Shown here: positions 1 to 8,295 of the stretch, piece by piece
How the letters are laid out: the number at the start of each line of letters is the position of its first letter
Position numbering within the stretch: position 1 is the first letter of the stretch
Assembly: GCA_003696125.1 (NCBI GenBank)
Contig: RFHZ01000602.1
Span: 1 to 13,878, forward strand
DNA length: 13,878 bases
Source of the DNA: Nitrospinota bacterium
Lineage (GTDB): Bacteria; Tectomicrobia; Entotheonellia; J063
Reading direction: 5' to 3'
Notes under the pieces: model-generated
Seen by the model: the letters and a program-made list of their open reading frames with translations, nothing else
What the model was told of the DNA's origin: nothing
The model's database searches: none
Translations under genes and position numbers: made by a program

Positions 1-1190
1 CCGAAGCAGGTGCTGAAGGTGGCCTGGGGTTCGCTCCCCATTCCCGTCTCTGTTCCGGCCACCTTGGCCGTATACCCGGAGAGGAAGTGGTACATGGCCT
101 GGGCCGGGGTCAGCCTGGCAATGGGAGGCATCACACCGAAAGCGTCAGCGGTCAGCATCACGATGTTACGGGGATGACCGGCGATACCGGCACGGCTGGC
201 ATTGGGGATATGGGAGATCGGGTAGGCGGCCCGGGTGTTTTCGGTCAACGAGGCGTCGTTCAGATCGAGTCGCCGGCTTTCGGTATCAATGGCCACATTC
301 TCCAGGATGGTACCGAAACGGCGGGTGGTCTCGTAGATCTCCGGCTCTGCCTCGCGGGAGAGTCGGATCACCTTGGCGTAACATCCCCCTTCAAAATTGA
401 AGATGCCTCGATCACTCCATCCATGCTCATCGTCACCGATAAGGGTCCGATGGGGATCGGCGGAGAGGGTGGTCTTGCCGGTACCAGAAAGACCAAAGAA
501 GAGGGCGGTATCCCCATCCGGTCCCACATTGGCCGAGCAGTGCATGGAGAGGACCCGTTCCTGGGGAAGCAGGTAGTTGAGCACGCTGAAGATCGACTTT
601 TTGATCTCACCGGCGTAGCTGGTCCCCCCGATCAGGATGAGCTTCCGGGCAAAGTTGATCAAAATGAAGACCTCAGAGTTGGTCCCATCCACCTCGGGAA
701 CGGCGTGGAAGCGGGGGAGGTTGATCACGGTAAACTCCGGCACGTGATCAACCAGCTTGGCCCGATCGTGCTGCTGGATAAACATGTTGCGGGCAAAGAG
801 GTTGTGCCAGGCGGTCTCGGTGATGACCCGGATGGGGAGTCGATACTCGGGATCGGCGCAGGCAAAGCAGTCCTGGATAAAGATGTCTTTCCCCTGCAGA
901 TAGGCGAGGAGACGATGGTAGAGGGCCTCAAACTTTGCCGGGTCAAAAGGACGGTTGACCGGTCCCCACCAGATCTTCTCTTCGCTGGAAGGCTCTTTCA
1001 CAATGAACTTATCGTTGGGAGCACGACCGGTATGGTGTCCGGTCCGGACCACCAGGGGGCCGAGATGGGCGATCAACCCCTCACGTCGGCGTACCGCCTC
1101 TTCGTACAGGGCAGAAGTGGTGAGGTTCCAGTAGGCGGTGTTGACGTTTTTGATTCCGTGCTTTTCTAAGCCGTATCGACTCTGTATCAT
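1..1190 (-). CDS. pckA: ATP-dependent phosphoenolpyruvate carboxykinase, partial (C-terminus outside window)
   Basis: This enzyme converts oxaloacetate plus ATP to phosphoenolpyruvate, CO2 and ADP in the cytoplasm, at the entry to gluconeogenesis. I read 396 codons from an ATG at 1190 to the window edge. The family is about 530-540 residues, so roughly the last quarter is missing. Visible marks of the ATP-type family are [14 protein letters not shown] near residues 49-62, the substrate-loop [11 protein letters not shown], the P-loop [11 protein letters not shown] with Lys239, the IGDDEHGWS metal/kinase-2 motif just after it, and NFEGGCYAK. The start is supported by a purine-rich GGAGAGAGGG directly upstream. 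It is divergent from the SDR gene and has its own promoter near 1363-1391. The family is clear; only the missing end limits certainty. Confidence 0.96.
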   Translation of the reverse strand, partial: MIQSRYGLEKHGIKNVNTAYWNLTTSALYEEAVRRREGLIAHLGPLVVRTGHHTGRAPNDKFIVKEPSSEEKIWWGPVNRPFDPAKFEALYHRLLAYLQGKDIFIQDCFACADPEYRLPIRVITETAWHNLFARNMFIQQHDRAKLVDHVPEFTVINLPRFHAVPEVDGTNSEVFILINFARKLILIGGTSYAGEIKKSIFSVLNYLLPQERVLSMHCSANVGPDGDTALFFGLSGTGKTTLSADPHRTLIGDDEHGWSDRGIFNFEGGCYAKVIRLSREAEPEIYETTRRFGTILENVAIDTESRRLDLNDASLTENTRAAYPISHIPNASRAGIAGHPRNIVMLTADAFGVMPPIARLTPAQAMYHFLSGYTAKVAGTETGMGSEPQATFSTCF

Positions 1191-1291
1191 ACCCTCTCTC
1201 CTCTGGATTAACCGCAATACACCTTTCCCATCCTTCTCTCCACACCCTCTGGGCAGCGCCGGACCCCCGTGACCCGATGCGCTTGATAGAC

Positions 1292-1316
1292 ATAACCGGC
1301 CCTCAGGTCCGGTTAT
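1292..1316. repeat. perfect 8-bp inverted repeat in the pckA leader
   Basis: The arms ATAACCGG (1292-1299) and CCGGTTAT (1309-1316) flank 9 nt. The element lies about 40-65 nt downstream of the predicted pckA transcription start and about 100 nt before the start codon. There is no U-tract on either side, so it does not look like a terminator. It could be an operator for a dimeric regulator or a leader hairpin. Confidence 0.5.
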
Positions 1317-1362
1317 TCCCCACCACCCATCTATTACCGCTGAAACATGGCTGTTAAGAGGT

Positions 1363-1391
1363 ATTCTACCACGGAACACCTCCCTTGACAA
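1363..1391 (-). promoter_or_regulatory. sigma70-type promoter for pckA
   Basis: Read on the minus strand: TTGTCA (plus positions 1386-1391), a 17-nt spacer, then TAGAAT (1363-1368). Each box matches the consensus at 5 of 6 positions. Transcription would start near 1356, leaving a leader of about 165 nt before the pckA ATG. Identified by eye only. Confidence 0.6.
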
Positions 1392-1425
1392 CCTCTCTCG
1401 CTTCCTCGCATTGTCAGAAGCGCCA

Positions 1426-1434
1426 TGCTATAAT
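1426..1434 (+). promoter_or_regulatory. extended -10 promoter for the SDR gene
   Basis: TGCTATAAT is a perfect TATAAT (1429-1434) preceded by TG at the extended -10 position. There is no good -35 at 17 nt, which is tolerated in extended -10 promoters. Transcription would begin near 1441, giving a leader of about 90 nt to the ATG at 1534. Confidence 0.5.
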
Positions 1435-1533
1435 GAAGCCATGCCATAATTTTCTGGCAGAGCTGCCCATGAGCATCGCGGTTTGTGCGGTCTGCCTTTT
1501 TACGGAAGCCTATTCCAGATAACAGGAGTCACC

Positions 1534-3003
1534 ATGTCAACCCCCTCCCCTCCTTCACCACTCCTCCTCACCGGTGCCACCGGCTATGTCGGGGGACGCC
1601 TGCTGAAAGCCCTGGAAGCTTCAGGAAGAGCGGTTCGCTGTCTGGTGCGTCGGCCAGAGTTTCTCCAGGCTAAAGTCCCTCCCTCCACCTCCCTTGTTAC
1701 CGGAGACGTGCTGGATCGGCAGAGCCTGGTCGCGGCGATGGCCGGGGTACATACGGCCTACTACCTGATTCACTCCATGGGAGCAGGAGGTACCTTTGCA
1801 GAAGTAGACCGCCAGGCAGCACACCATTTCGGTCAGGCAGCACGCAAAGCCGCTGTGAAACGCATCGTGTACCTGGGAGGCTTGGGAGCAGCAGAGGGCT
1901 CCCTCTCCTCTCACCTCCGTAGCCGGCAGGAAGTGGGAGACATCCTGCGGCAGTCTGGTGTGCCGGTAACCGAATTTCGTGCCGGGATCGTCATCGGTTC
2001 TGGCAGCCTCTCCTTTGAGATGATACGCGCCCTGGTAGAACGATTACCGGTCATGATCACCCCGCGCTGGGTTTCTAACCCGACCCAGCCGATAGCCATC
2101 GAAGATCTGATCGCCTACCTCTTGGCCGCCTTAGACCTGGCAGGGACGGAAAACCATCTCTTTGAGATAGGGGGACCGGACCGCGTATCGTACGGGGATA
2201 TGATGCGGGAGTACGCCCGACAGCGCGGCCTGCGCCGGGTAATGCTCGCTGTGCCTCTACTCACCCCCCGTCTCTCCAGCCTCTGGCTGGGACTGGTCAC
2301 CCCGGTCTATGCCCGTATCGGACGGGCCCTCATCGAGAGCATCCGTCACCCGACGGTGGTGCGTGACGCCTCTGCGCTGCAGGTCTTCCCTGTACGGCCC
2401 ATGGGGATGCCGGAAGCGATCGAGAGAGCCCTCCATAACGAGGACAAGGCCTTTGCAGAAACCCGCTGGTCTGATTCTCTAGCGATGGCCGGAACTCCCC
2501 GTACCTGGGGAGGGATACGGTTCGGAACCCGCTTTATCGATACGCGAGAGGTACGGGTCCCCTGTCCCCCAGCCACAGCCTTTGCCCCCATCCAGCGGAT
2601 CGGCGGGGATACCGGCTGGTACTACGCCGACTTCTTGTGGCAGCTCCGTGGCTTTCTGGATCTATTGGTCGGCGGCGTGGGGTTGCGTCGGGGACGTCGC
2701 AACCCCTCAGAGGTCCGTGTGGGAGACCCCATCGATTTCTGGCGGGTCGAGGCCTTTGAACCGGAGCGACACCTGCGCCTGGTGGCAGAGATGCACCTGC
2801 CGGGCAGAGCCTGGCTCGAATTTACCGTAGAGGGAGATGAGCGGTCTTCCCGCATCCGCCAGACCGCCATCTTCGATCCGGTCGGTCTGGGGGGACAGGT
2901 GTACTGGTACGCCCTCTATCCCCTGCACCAGCTCGTCTTCGCCGGTATGCTCCAGGGCATCGCTGCCAGGGCCCTCCGACTGCAGGAGGCTCGTCTCTCC
3001 TGA
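1534..3003 (+). CDS. atypical SDR / NAD(P)-binding protein with C-terminal DUF2867 domain
   Basis: A 489-residue two-domain protein. The N-terminus is an extended/atypical SDR (NmrA-like) Rossmann fold with the dinucleotide-binding loop TGATGYVG at residues 13-20. It lacks the classical YxxxK catalytic pair at an obvious place, as usual for the NAD(P)-sensor-like branch. The C-terminus, with GGDTGWYYADFLWQLRG from residue 357, matches DUF2867, a START/SRPBCC-like fold usually fused to such SDRs. The substrate is unknown in this family, and a cytoplasmic redox or NAD(P)-sensing role is only inferred. I chose the ATG at 1534 because AGGAG at 1524-1528 lies 5 nt upstream. An upstream ATG at 1483 in frame has no ribosome binding site. 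No close operon partner: the next gene starts 182 bp on, with its own promoter. Confidence 0.88.
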   Translation: MSTPSPPSPLLLTGATGYVGGRLLKALEASGRAVRCLVRRPEFLQAKVPPSTSLVTGDVLDRQSLVAAMAGVHTAYYLIHSMGAGGTFAEVDRQAAHHFGQAARKAAVKRIVYLGGLGAAEGSLSSHLRSRQEVGDILRQSGVPVTEFRAGIVIGSGSLSFEMIRALVERLPVMITPRWVSNPTQPIAIEDLIAYLLAALDLAGTENHLFEIGGPDRVSYGDMMREYARQRGLRRVMLAVPLLTPRLSSLWLGLVTPVYARIGRALIESIRHPTVVRDASALQVFPVRPMGMPEAIERALHNEDKAFAETRWSDSLAMAGTPRTWGGIRFGTRFIDTREVRVPCPPATAFAPIQRIGGDTGWYYADFLWQLRGFLDLLVGGVGLRRGRRNPSEVRVGDPIDFWRVEAFEPERHLRLVAEMHLPGRAWLEFTVEGDERSSRIRQTAIFDPVGLGGQVYWYALYPLHQLVFAGMLQGIAARALRLQEARLS

Positions 3004-3048
3004 CCGTCTGGAGAGGGAGTTTCCCGGGTACAAGTCCCGCCCTTTCCC

Positions 3049-3077
3049 TTGACAGCGCGGGAGAAGACTGCTATATC
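3049..3077 (+). promoter_or_regulatory. sigma70-type promoter for the phosphonoacetate hydrolase gene
   Basis: A perfect TTGACA (3049-3054), a 17-nt spacer and TATATC (3072-3077). Transcription would begin near 3084, about 100 nt before the start codon at 3186. This argues that the gene is not simply read through from the SDR gene. Confidence 0.6.
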
Positions 3078-3185
3078 TTGGTGACAGACAAAAGCTCGAT
3101 CAGGGGAATCTCCTCGGCTACGTTATCGTTCAGTGTCTGGGAGAATCGATTCAGGATAAGGCACGCTGGTGAGAGAGGATCGCGC

Positions 3186-4442
3186 ATGGCCAACCAGATT
3201 AGGGTAAATGGACGCACGTATCATCTCCCCACCATCCCCACCGTGGTCATCTGTGTGGATGGCGGGGCACCGGAGTATTTTGATGATGCGTTGAGCCGGG
3301 GGCTGATGCCCAACCTGGAACGCATCATCGCGCAGGGGACCTACCTGCGGGGAGAAGGGGTCATTCCCAGCTTCACCAATCCGAACAACATCGCCATAGT
3401 CACCGGTGTGACACCGGATATCAACGGGATCTGTGGCAACTACTTCTACGACCCGGATGCCCGCAACCCGGATGGCACACGAGGGGCAGAGGTGATGATG
3501 AACGGTCCAGAGTATCTCCGCTGTGACACCATCCTGAAAGCCTTTGCCGATCACGGCCAGCGTGTGGTAGCCATCACGGCAAAAGACAAGCTGCTAGCCC
3601 TGTTCCGCCACGGCTGGCGAGGCATCGCCTTTTCTGCAGAGAAGGCGCATGAGGTAACGCGTGAACATAACGGGATAGAGAATGTCCTGGCCCTGGTTGG
3701 ACGCCCCAACCCGGACATCTATTCCGGACAGATCAGCGATTATGCCCTGGACGCAGGGGTAAGAATCCTGGAGCAGATGGGGGGAGACCTCTTCTATATC
3801 TCCCTGACCGACTATGTGCAGCACAAATACGCGCCGGGAACAGCCGGAGCCGATGCCTTTTTCCGGGCACTGGACAGACGCCTCCAGCAGTTTCACGAGC
3901 GTGGTGTGGTTCTGGCCATCACCGCTGATCACGGGATGAACGACAAGACCCGTCCGGATGGGAGCCCCAATGTGCGTTACCTCCAGACCATCCTGGATGC
4001 GGCAATCGGTCCCCATGCCCGGGTCATCCTCCCCATCACCGATCCCTATGTGGTGCATCACGGAGCTCTCGGCTCTTACGCCACCATCTACCTGCCGGTA
4101 GAACTGGTAGCAAAGGCGAAGGCGTGTTTACAGGAGATCGAGGGGATCGAGCTGGTGCTCACACGAGCAGAGGCGGTAGCACGTTTCCGTCTCCCTGCCG
4201 ACCGTATCGGAGATCTGGTGGTGCTTTCTGATGCGCACACGGTCCTGGGAGTCAGCGAAGAGTACCATGACCTGCGGCATGTCCGCGAAGGACTCCGCTC
4301 CCATGGAGGACTGCACGAGGCCGCCGTTCCCCTGATCCTGAACCGTCCCCTGCGGGAAGAATATCAGGAGCGGGTGGCCCAGGGCTTTTGCTGGCACAAT
4401 TACGACATCTTTGATTTGGCGCTCAACGGGGTGAGGTTATAG
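3186..4442 (+). CDS. phnA: phosphonoacetate hydrolase
   Basis: This 418-residue alkaline-phosphatase-superfamily enzyme would cleave the C-P bond of phosphonoacetate to acetate and phosphate, using two bound zinc ions. Sequence marks are VNGRTYHLP at the N-terminus, typical of PhnA, then CVDGG with Asp25 and FTNPNN with the candidate nucleophile Thr64. NIAIVTGVTP and GICGNYFYDP follow, then TAKDK near 131-135. The remaining metal ligands appear as Asp209 and His213, Asp248 and His249 (TADHGM), and His373 (SHGGLHE). All seven expected ligands are therefore present at family-like spacing, and activity is likely. The ATG at 3186 follows GAGAGGA at about 6 nt; a longer in-frame reading from 3078 lies inside the predicted promoter. 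The gene ends tail to tail with the small membrane gene, overlapping by 6 bp. No other phosphonate gene is nearby. Confidence 0.93.
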   Translation: MANQIRVNGRTYHLPTIPTVVICVDGGAPEYFDDALSRGLMPNLERIIAQGTYLRGEGVIPSFTNPNNIAIVTGVTPDINGICGNYFYDPDARNPDGTRGAEVMMNGPEYLRCDTILKAFADHGQRVVAITAKDKLLALFRHGWRGIAFSAEKAHEVTREHNGIENVLALVGRPNPDIYSGQISDYALDAGVRILEQMGGDLFYISLTDYVQHKYAPGTAGADAFFRALDRRLQQFHERGVVLAITADHGMNDKTRPDGSPNVRYLQTILDAAIGPHARVILPITDPYVVHHGALGSYATIYLPVELVAKAKACLQEIEGIELVLTRAEAVARFRLPADRIGDLVVLSDAHTVLGVSEEYHDLRHVREGLRSHGGLHEAAVPLILNRPLREEYQERVAQGFCWHNYDIFDLALNGVRL

Positions 4443-4706
4443 ATTGATCACGCTGAAGATGAGCACGATCCACCCGATGCCTTCCAGGCAGTAGGAAATG
4501 ATGGTGCGCACCCTCTTTCGCCAGATCACCGGCGAGAGAGAGAAGCGGAGGTAGCGGGCCAGGGGCGGGAGCACAAGGGCCAGGCCGATCAGGGTACCAT
4601 AGATTCCCCACCGCAGGTGGGCATACCCCCAGAGCAGACCACACCAGAAATAGGTGATCTTGGGGAGATCGGGCAGGGGATATGCCCCCTCTCTTCCATT
4701 CATCAT
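4437..4706 (-). CDS. small two-helix membrane protein, unknown function
   Basis: An 89-residue protein that I do not recognise. It has two hydrophobic stretches likely to span the membrane: about residues 21-49 (WCGLLWGYAHL to ALVLPP, possibly one or two passes) and about 73-88 (CLEGIGWIVLIFSVINL). A basic segment between them (RKRVRT) probably faces the cytoplasm. It is the last gene of the ABC operon, 80 nt after the haem-type lipoprotein. Its stop overlaps the convergent phosphonoacetate hydrolase stop. Two ATGs in tandem (4706 and 4703) could start it. The only Shine-Dalgarno-like AGGA (4714-4717) falls inside a predicted stem. A partner role for the preceding lipoprotein is possible but is inferred from position only. 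Confidence 0.65.
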   Translation of the reverse strand: MMNGREGAYPLPDLPKITYFWCGLLWGYAHLRWGIYGTLIGLALVLPPLARYLRFSLSPVIWRKRVRTIISYCLEGIGWIVLIFSVINL

Positions 4707-4709
4707 ATC

Positions 4710-4767
4710 CAGGTCCTATTCCTCGGAAGGGGCTCTCCCCTTCCACCTCTCAAGCCAAGAGGACCTG
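4710..4767 (-). promoter_or_regulatory. nested inverted repeats covering the ribosome binding site of the small membrane gene
   Basis: The outer arms CAGGTCCT (4710-4717) and AGGACCTG (4760-4767) are perfect complements. Within them GGAAGGGG (4725-4732) and CCCCTTCC (4737-4744) form a second perfect 8-bp stem with a 4-nt loop. In the minus-strand transcript the outer stem includes AGGA, the only plausible Shine-Dalgarno for the ATG at 4706. No U-tract follows. Confidence 0.55.
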
Positions 4768-4786
4768 TCAGGAGAAGCAAGCACCA

Positions 4787-5890
4787 CTACTGCGCGAAGG
4801 TCAGCTTCTGCACTTCCGAAAAGCTCCCGTCCGTATCCGTGTTATCAAAGACCCCGATGGTGAAGGCAAACGTCTTGGAGCGATCGTCAAACTGGATATC
4901 CTCTTCTGGTGTCGCCGTCGTGAGCTTCCGCTGTACCTCGACCGTCCAGGTCTCCTCTTGTTCTAAATGTGTCGATCCGACATTGATATCGATGATGCTT
5001 CCCGAAGGATTTTCTTCAAAGATATAGGCGGGAAGGGTGGCCTCTCGATCGACAAAGGCCAGGTCAAAAGGCTCCACTTCGGAGCGATAGTAGAGCAGGA
5101 TCGGCTTTTGACCTTTCACGATAAAGAGCTTGGGGATCTTCTGCTGCACCAGGTCTACGCGAGGCATGAAACGGGGATACTTGCGCTCATCGATCCGCGT
5201 TTTGGGATTGTCTTCGTCGGTCGTGTTCGGGATCAAAAAGCTCTTTCCGCTGTCATCATGTACCCCTTGCGTATCGATGTATTGATCGAGGAGTTTGTGT
5301 ACCGGATCGGTGGTGCCGGCCGCCCAGAGCCACCGGTCCATCTTCCCCTGGCTGGTTTTAAATCCCTTGAGATGCACCTTTTGCGGCAGATCTTCCTGCT
5401 CGAAATCGGGGGAATCGATATTCCAGACCAGGCTCAGCATATCTTCAAACCCAAACGGCTCCCACTTCTCCTGGGCTTCCGTAGGCGCCTTGCCAAACTC
5501 TCCTCCCACATGCACCCGCTCCCAGGAGCCGGCCTGCCGGATGGAGTGCGAGTAGTCGGACCAGGTGAAGAGGAAGAAGATATCGGTGTCAGTATAGACC
5601 GCCTTCATCTTGATCCGGTCGCCACTATACCCCTTGACCGCGATGATATACTCCTGGGCCGCTTTCCAGGCTTCATCCGTACCCTTTCCATCCAGGGTGG
5701 GGGCGGTAGAGGCTTTGGCTACCACGATCTCCTGGGTTTTGATGACCTTCTCCTGTCTCCTCTCGGTCTGCTTTTGCGTCTCTTCTTTCTTTACTTCGCA
5801 CCCGATCAGGGACAGGCTAGAGACAAAGAAAAAAAGCAAAAGAAGAGGAAAATAATCCCTTACCCCTTTCCGAACATGACACCCATTCAT
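4787..5890 (-). CDS. lipoprotein with ethylbenzene-dehydrogenase-type haem-binding domain
   Basis: A 367-residue predicted lipoprotein. A basic N-region and the hydrophobic run LLLLFFFVSS lead to a lipobox L-I-G-C with Cys31, so it should be anchored to a membrane facing the periplasm. A charged, Gln/Lys/Glu-rich linker follows (about residues 32-57), then PTLDGKGTDEAW and VYTDTDIFFLFTWSD. The latter are typical of the EB_dh fold found in gamma subunits of ethylbenzene and related DMSO-reductase-family enzymes and in stand-alone c-type complexes, where it binds one haem b. No CxxCH motif is present. I could not assign haem ligands. It is 40 nt downstream of the ABC ATPase and so in its operon, with no molybdenum subunit nearby, which makes its redox role unclear. 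The ATG at 5890 has GGAG 9 nt upstream. Confidence 0.8.
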   Translation of the reverse strand: MNGCHVRKGVRDYFPLLLLFFFVSSLSLIGCEVKKEETQKQTERRQEKVIKTQEIVVAKASTAPTLDGKGTDEAWKAAQEYIIAVKGYSGDRIKMKAVYTDTDIFFLFTWSDYSHSIRQAGSWERVHVGGEFGKAPTEAQEKWEPFGFEDMLSLVWNIDSPDFEQEDLPQKVHLKGFKTSQGKMDRWLWAAGTTDPVHKLLDQYIDTQGVHDDSGKSFLIPNTTDEDNPKTRIDERKYPRFMPRVDLVQQKIPKLFIVKGQKPILLYYRSEVEPFDLAFVDREATLPAYIFEENPSGSIIDINVGSTHLEQEETWTVEVQRKLTTATPEEDIQFDDRSKTFAFTIGVFDNTDTDGSFSEVQKLTFAQ

Positions 5891-5930
5891 CAGCGCACTC
5901 TCCAGCTCTAGACTTCGTGGTGATCGTGAC

Positions 5931-6707
5931 TCAATAAATGACTTTACTCAGGAATTGGCGGGTTCGTTCACTCTTGGGATTGGTAAAGATCTCCTCCGGT
6001 GGTGCATCCTCCTCGATACGACCGTTATGGAGGAAGATAACGCGATCAGAGACCTCCCGGGCAAACCCCATCTCGTGGGTAACCACGAGCATGGTCATCC
6101 CTTCGGCGGCCAGCTTCTTCATCACCTCGAGCACCTCACCGACCAGTTCCGGGTCCAGGGCAGAGGTCGCTTCGTCAAACATCATGATCTTGGGATTCAT
6201 GGCCAGCGCCCTGGCAATGGCCACCCGTTGCTGTTGTCCACCAGAAAGGCGGGAGGGGTATTCATCTTTTTTCTCCAGGATGCCGACCTTGTCCAGGAGC
6301 TCCTCGGCAATGGCCACCGCCTCTTCCCGTGACTTCTTGCGCACGATCATGGGGGCTTCGATCACATTGCCCAGGACCGTCTTATGGGGCCAGAGGTTGA
6401 ACAACTGGAACACCATCCCGATCTCGGCCCGCATCCGGTTGATATTGGCCTGCGAATCCCTGACCAGCCGTCCATCCGGGAGCTCGCGGTACCCCATGAG
6501 CTTCCCCTCGATGTAAATCTTCCCCTTGGTCGGCTCCTCCAGGAAGTTGATACAGCGCAGGAAGGTGCTCTTTCCTGAACCGCTGGCACCGATGATGCAG
6601 ACCACATCCCCCTTGTTGACTTCGAGACTTATCCCTTTCAGGACTTCTAAACTCCCAAAGCTCTTGTGCAGGTCCTCCACTCGAATAATTGGATCGCTCA
6701 AAACCAT
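5931..6707 (-). CDS. polar amino acid ABC transporter ATP-binding protein (GlnQ/HisP family)
   Basis: This cytoplasmic ATPase subunit should power uptake through the two permeases encoded upstream. Numbered from the ATG at 6707, the 258 residues contain Walker [10 protein letters not shown] (40-48), a Q-loop Gln at 101 ([11 protein letters not shown]), the signature LSGGQQQR (154-161), Walker [13 protein letters not shown] (174-185) and the switch His211 (VVTHEM). All catalytic residues are intact. The insert around residues 69-93 resembles the longer HisP-type version. GGAGG (6708-6712) abuts the ATG at 6707 with no spacing, while an in-frame TTG two codons later (6701) has ideal 6-nt spacing. 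The true start may therefore be that TTG, giving a protein beginning M-S-D-P-I-I. The gene lies 19 nt after the unknown membrane gene. Confidence 0.95.
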   Translation of the reverse strand: MVLSDPIIRVEDLHKSFGSLEVLKGISLEVNKGDVVCIIGASGSGKSTFLRCINFLEEPTKGKIYIEGKLMGYRELPDGRLVRDSQANINRMRAEIGMVFQLFNLWPHKTVLGNVIEAPMIVRKKSREEAVAIAEELLDKVGILEKKDEYPSRLSGGQQQRVAIARALAMNPKIMMFDEATSALDPELVGEVLEVMKKLAAEGMTMLVVTHEMGFAREVSDRVIFLHNGRIEEDAPPEEIFTNPKSERTRQFLSKVIY

Positions 6708-6726
6708 CCTCCTTCTCTTTGCCCCT

Positions 6727-7407
6727 TCACCCTCTCTTAGCCTTCTTCTCCTTCTTGGGTTTTAAGAGGAAAAGGGTTCCACAGATAAAGGCAAGTACCC
6801 CAAATCCCATCATCATTTGTATCCGTTGTTCCGGGGTGGTTTCTATCCCGGCAATGATCAGGATGATACGTGGTCCCTGCCCCAGAAAGAAACGGGAGTA
6901 GTATCCCTGAAATCCGACCAGCACTCCCAGGATGAGCAGGGCAATTCCCCACTTCTCCCATCCAGAAGGGGGAGCCTGCAGACGCACCGGCAGATGGGGC
7001 TGATAGGCACGCAGGAATTCATAAGGAAAAAAGAAGTTCTTGAGATTACCCAGGAAGATAAACACATAGCCCAGGAGAAAGGTCAGTGCCACCCAGGTCG
7101 GATCCGGTTTCAGGAAGTGGAAACGAAAGTAGAGGAAAACGATGTCGATACAGAAGATGATGGAGAGCACGGCATGGGCAAAAACTGTCGAAGGGGATTG
7201 AATCGCCTTGCGCCGCAGAAATACGTACAGGGAAGAAAGGAGCGGGAAGAGGAGCGCGATGATGTAGAATGGATCCTGATCGAACAGATAGATAGCCTGT
7301 GTTTCGATATCGAATCCCCGGATGACCCCGATCGGAAAGACAAAGGTCGGCAGGGCCAGGAGAATACCGAGGAGTATCAGCACTTCGTTCTTTCGTATAA
7401 AACCCAC
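6727..7407 (-). CDS. multi-pass membrane protein of unknown function in the ABC operon
   Basis: A 226-residue integral membrane protein that I do not recognise. Hydrophobic segments lie at about residues 8-30, 46-64, 78-99, 104-124, 150-168, 173-187 and 199-217, so six or seven passes are likely. A very basic C-terminus ([11 protein letters not shown]) should be cytoplasmic. The start is GTG at 7407, with a G-rich Shine-Dalgarno ending 6 nt upstream; no better ATG exists nearby. It lies between the second permease (21 nt away) and the ATPase (19 nt), a position normally empty in amino-acid ABC operons. It lacks the EAA loop, so it is not a third permease. A transporter accessory role is inferred from position only. 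Confidence 0.75.
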   Translation of the reverse strand: MGFIRKNEVLILLGILLALPTFVFPIGVIRGFDIETQAIYLFDQDPFYIIALLFPLLSSLYVFLRRKAIQSPSTVFAHAVLSIIFCIDIVFLYFRFHFLKPDPTWVALTFLLGYVFIFLGNLKNFFFPYEFLRAYQPHLPVRLQAPPSGWEKWGIALLILGVLVGFQGYYSRFFLGQGPRIILIIAGIETTPEQRIQMMMGFGVLAFICGTLFLLKPKKEKKAKRG

Positions 7408-7428
7408 CAGAATCCCCCCTTCATCAGT

Positions 7429-8268
7429 CTAAGGAATTGCCGTCTTCTTCTCCAGCCATTGTGAAAAGCGGGAGAGGGTGACCAGGATAATGAGATATTC
7501 TAAGGTGAGAAAGGCGTAGATCTCCGGCTGGCGCGTCTGCGTCAATGGGCCGGCAATGATCTGGAAGGCACGTCGCGTCAACTCGGCTACCCCGACAAAC
7601 GAGGCGATAGAAGAGGCTTTCACGATAATGACAAACTCACTGGTGATCGGGGGCAGCACCCGGCGAATCGCCTGCGGGAGGACGATCCGGCGCATGGTTT
7701 GCCAGCCGGACATGCCGAGAGAGCGGGCCGCTTCGATGTGTCCTCGATCGATCGATTCGATTCCGGCGCGGAACACCTCGGACATAAAGGCGGCTGCGGT
7801 GATGCTGAGGGTCAAGACCACGGCCAGATACGGATCGGTCTCTATGGGGGTAATGATCGGGGCGGCAAAGTACATCCAGAGCATCAGGGTAAAGAGGGGC
7901 ACGTTGCGGAGCACCTCCTGGTAGACTCGAATCAGGAGATGGAAAAGGAGATAGACTTTGAGCTCAATCCTCCCGATCTTTATGGTAAAGCGGGATAAAC
8001 GTAAAAAGGCGATGACTAAACCAAAGAGGATACCAAAGACGATCGAGAGGGCGGTAATCTCCAGCGTGACGGGAAATCCGGCGACCAGGTAAAGGAAGTT
8101 CGCCTTTCCCTGGGGGTCCCAGGGAGAGATGACCTCCCAGCGCCAGTGATAGCTCAGATTGGAGGCGCACCCGCTCAAGAGGAGGAGCAATCCCAGTCCC
8201 ACTCCTGCTCGCCACACCCGGTATATCCTGTCCCGTACCTGACCGATCTTCGCTCGAGGTTGCCTCAT
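7429..8268 (-). CDS. polar amino acid ABC transporter permease 2, with N-terminal lipobox
   Basis: A HisM/GlnP-type inner-membrane permease of 279 residues. The EAA loop that docks the ATPase is clear in the C-terminal half: HIEAARSLGMSGWQTMRRIVLPQ. The N-terminus is odd. A basic region (RDRIYRVWRAG) and hydrophobic stretch end in L-S-G-C with Cys34, followed by A-S-N, a textbook lipoprotein signal. A periplasmic-looking stretch (SYHWRWEVISPWDPQGK) follows before the first core helix. Both permeases share this arrangement. I chose the ATG at 8268, because AAGGA sits about 6 nt upstream; a TTG one codon earlier is possible. It lies 27 nt after permease 1, with which it is clearly paralogous, so a heterodimeric channel is likely. 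The substrate is probably an amino acid or similar acid. Confidence 0.93.
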   Translation of the reverse strand: MRQPRAKIGQVRDRIYRVWRAGVGLGLLLLLSGCASNLSYHWRWEVISPWDPQGKANFLYLVAGFPVTLEITALSIVFGILFGLVIAFLRLSRFTIKIGRIELKVYLLFHLLIRVYQEVLRNVPLFTLMLWMYFAAPIITPIETDPYLAVVLTLSITAAAFMSEVFRAGIESIDRGHIEAARSLGMSGWQTMRRIVLPQAIRRVLPPITSEFVIIVKASSIASFVGVAELTRRAFQIIAGPLTQTRQPEIYAFLTLEYLIILVTLSRFSQWLEKKTAIP

Positions 8269-8295
8269 CAAGATTCCTTTCCTACTGATGCGTGC

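Larger units (their letters stand above)
1191..1533. other. divergent intergenic region between pckA and the SDR gene
   Basis: This 343-bp stretch has no gene I can support. It holds the pckA promoter, the inverted repeat at 1292-1316 and an extended -10 promoter for the plus-strand gene. The plus frame stays open upstream to an ATG at 1483, but that 17-codon extension has no Shine-Dalgarno and lacks family resemblance, so I treat it as leader. Confidence 0.6.

Noticed and set aside
87-1169. A 360-codon plus-strand open frame opposite pckA
   Set aside because: It is the antisense of a clear PEP carboxykinase with intact motifs. Its own translation has no recognisable domain, and it has no ribosome binding site.
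1483-1533. N-terminal extension of the SDR protein from the ATG at 1483
   Set aside because: It has no ribosome binding site, whereas the ATG at 1534 has AGGAG at ideal spacing and gives the normal Rossmann N-terminus.
4967-5911. A 314-codon plus-strand open frame opposite the haem-type lipoprotein
   Set aside because: The minus strand has a lipoprotein signal, domain motifs and an operon context. The plus reading is low-complexity shadow.
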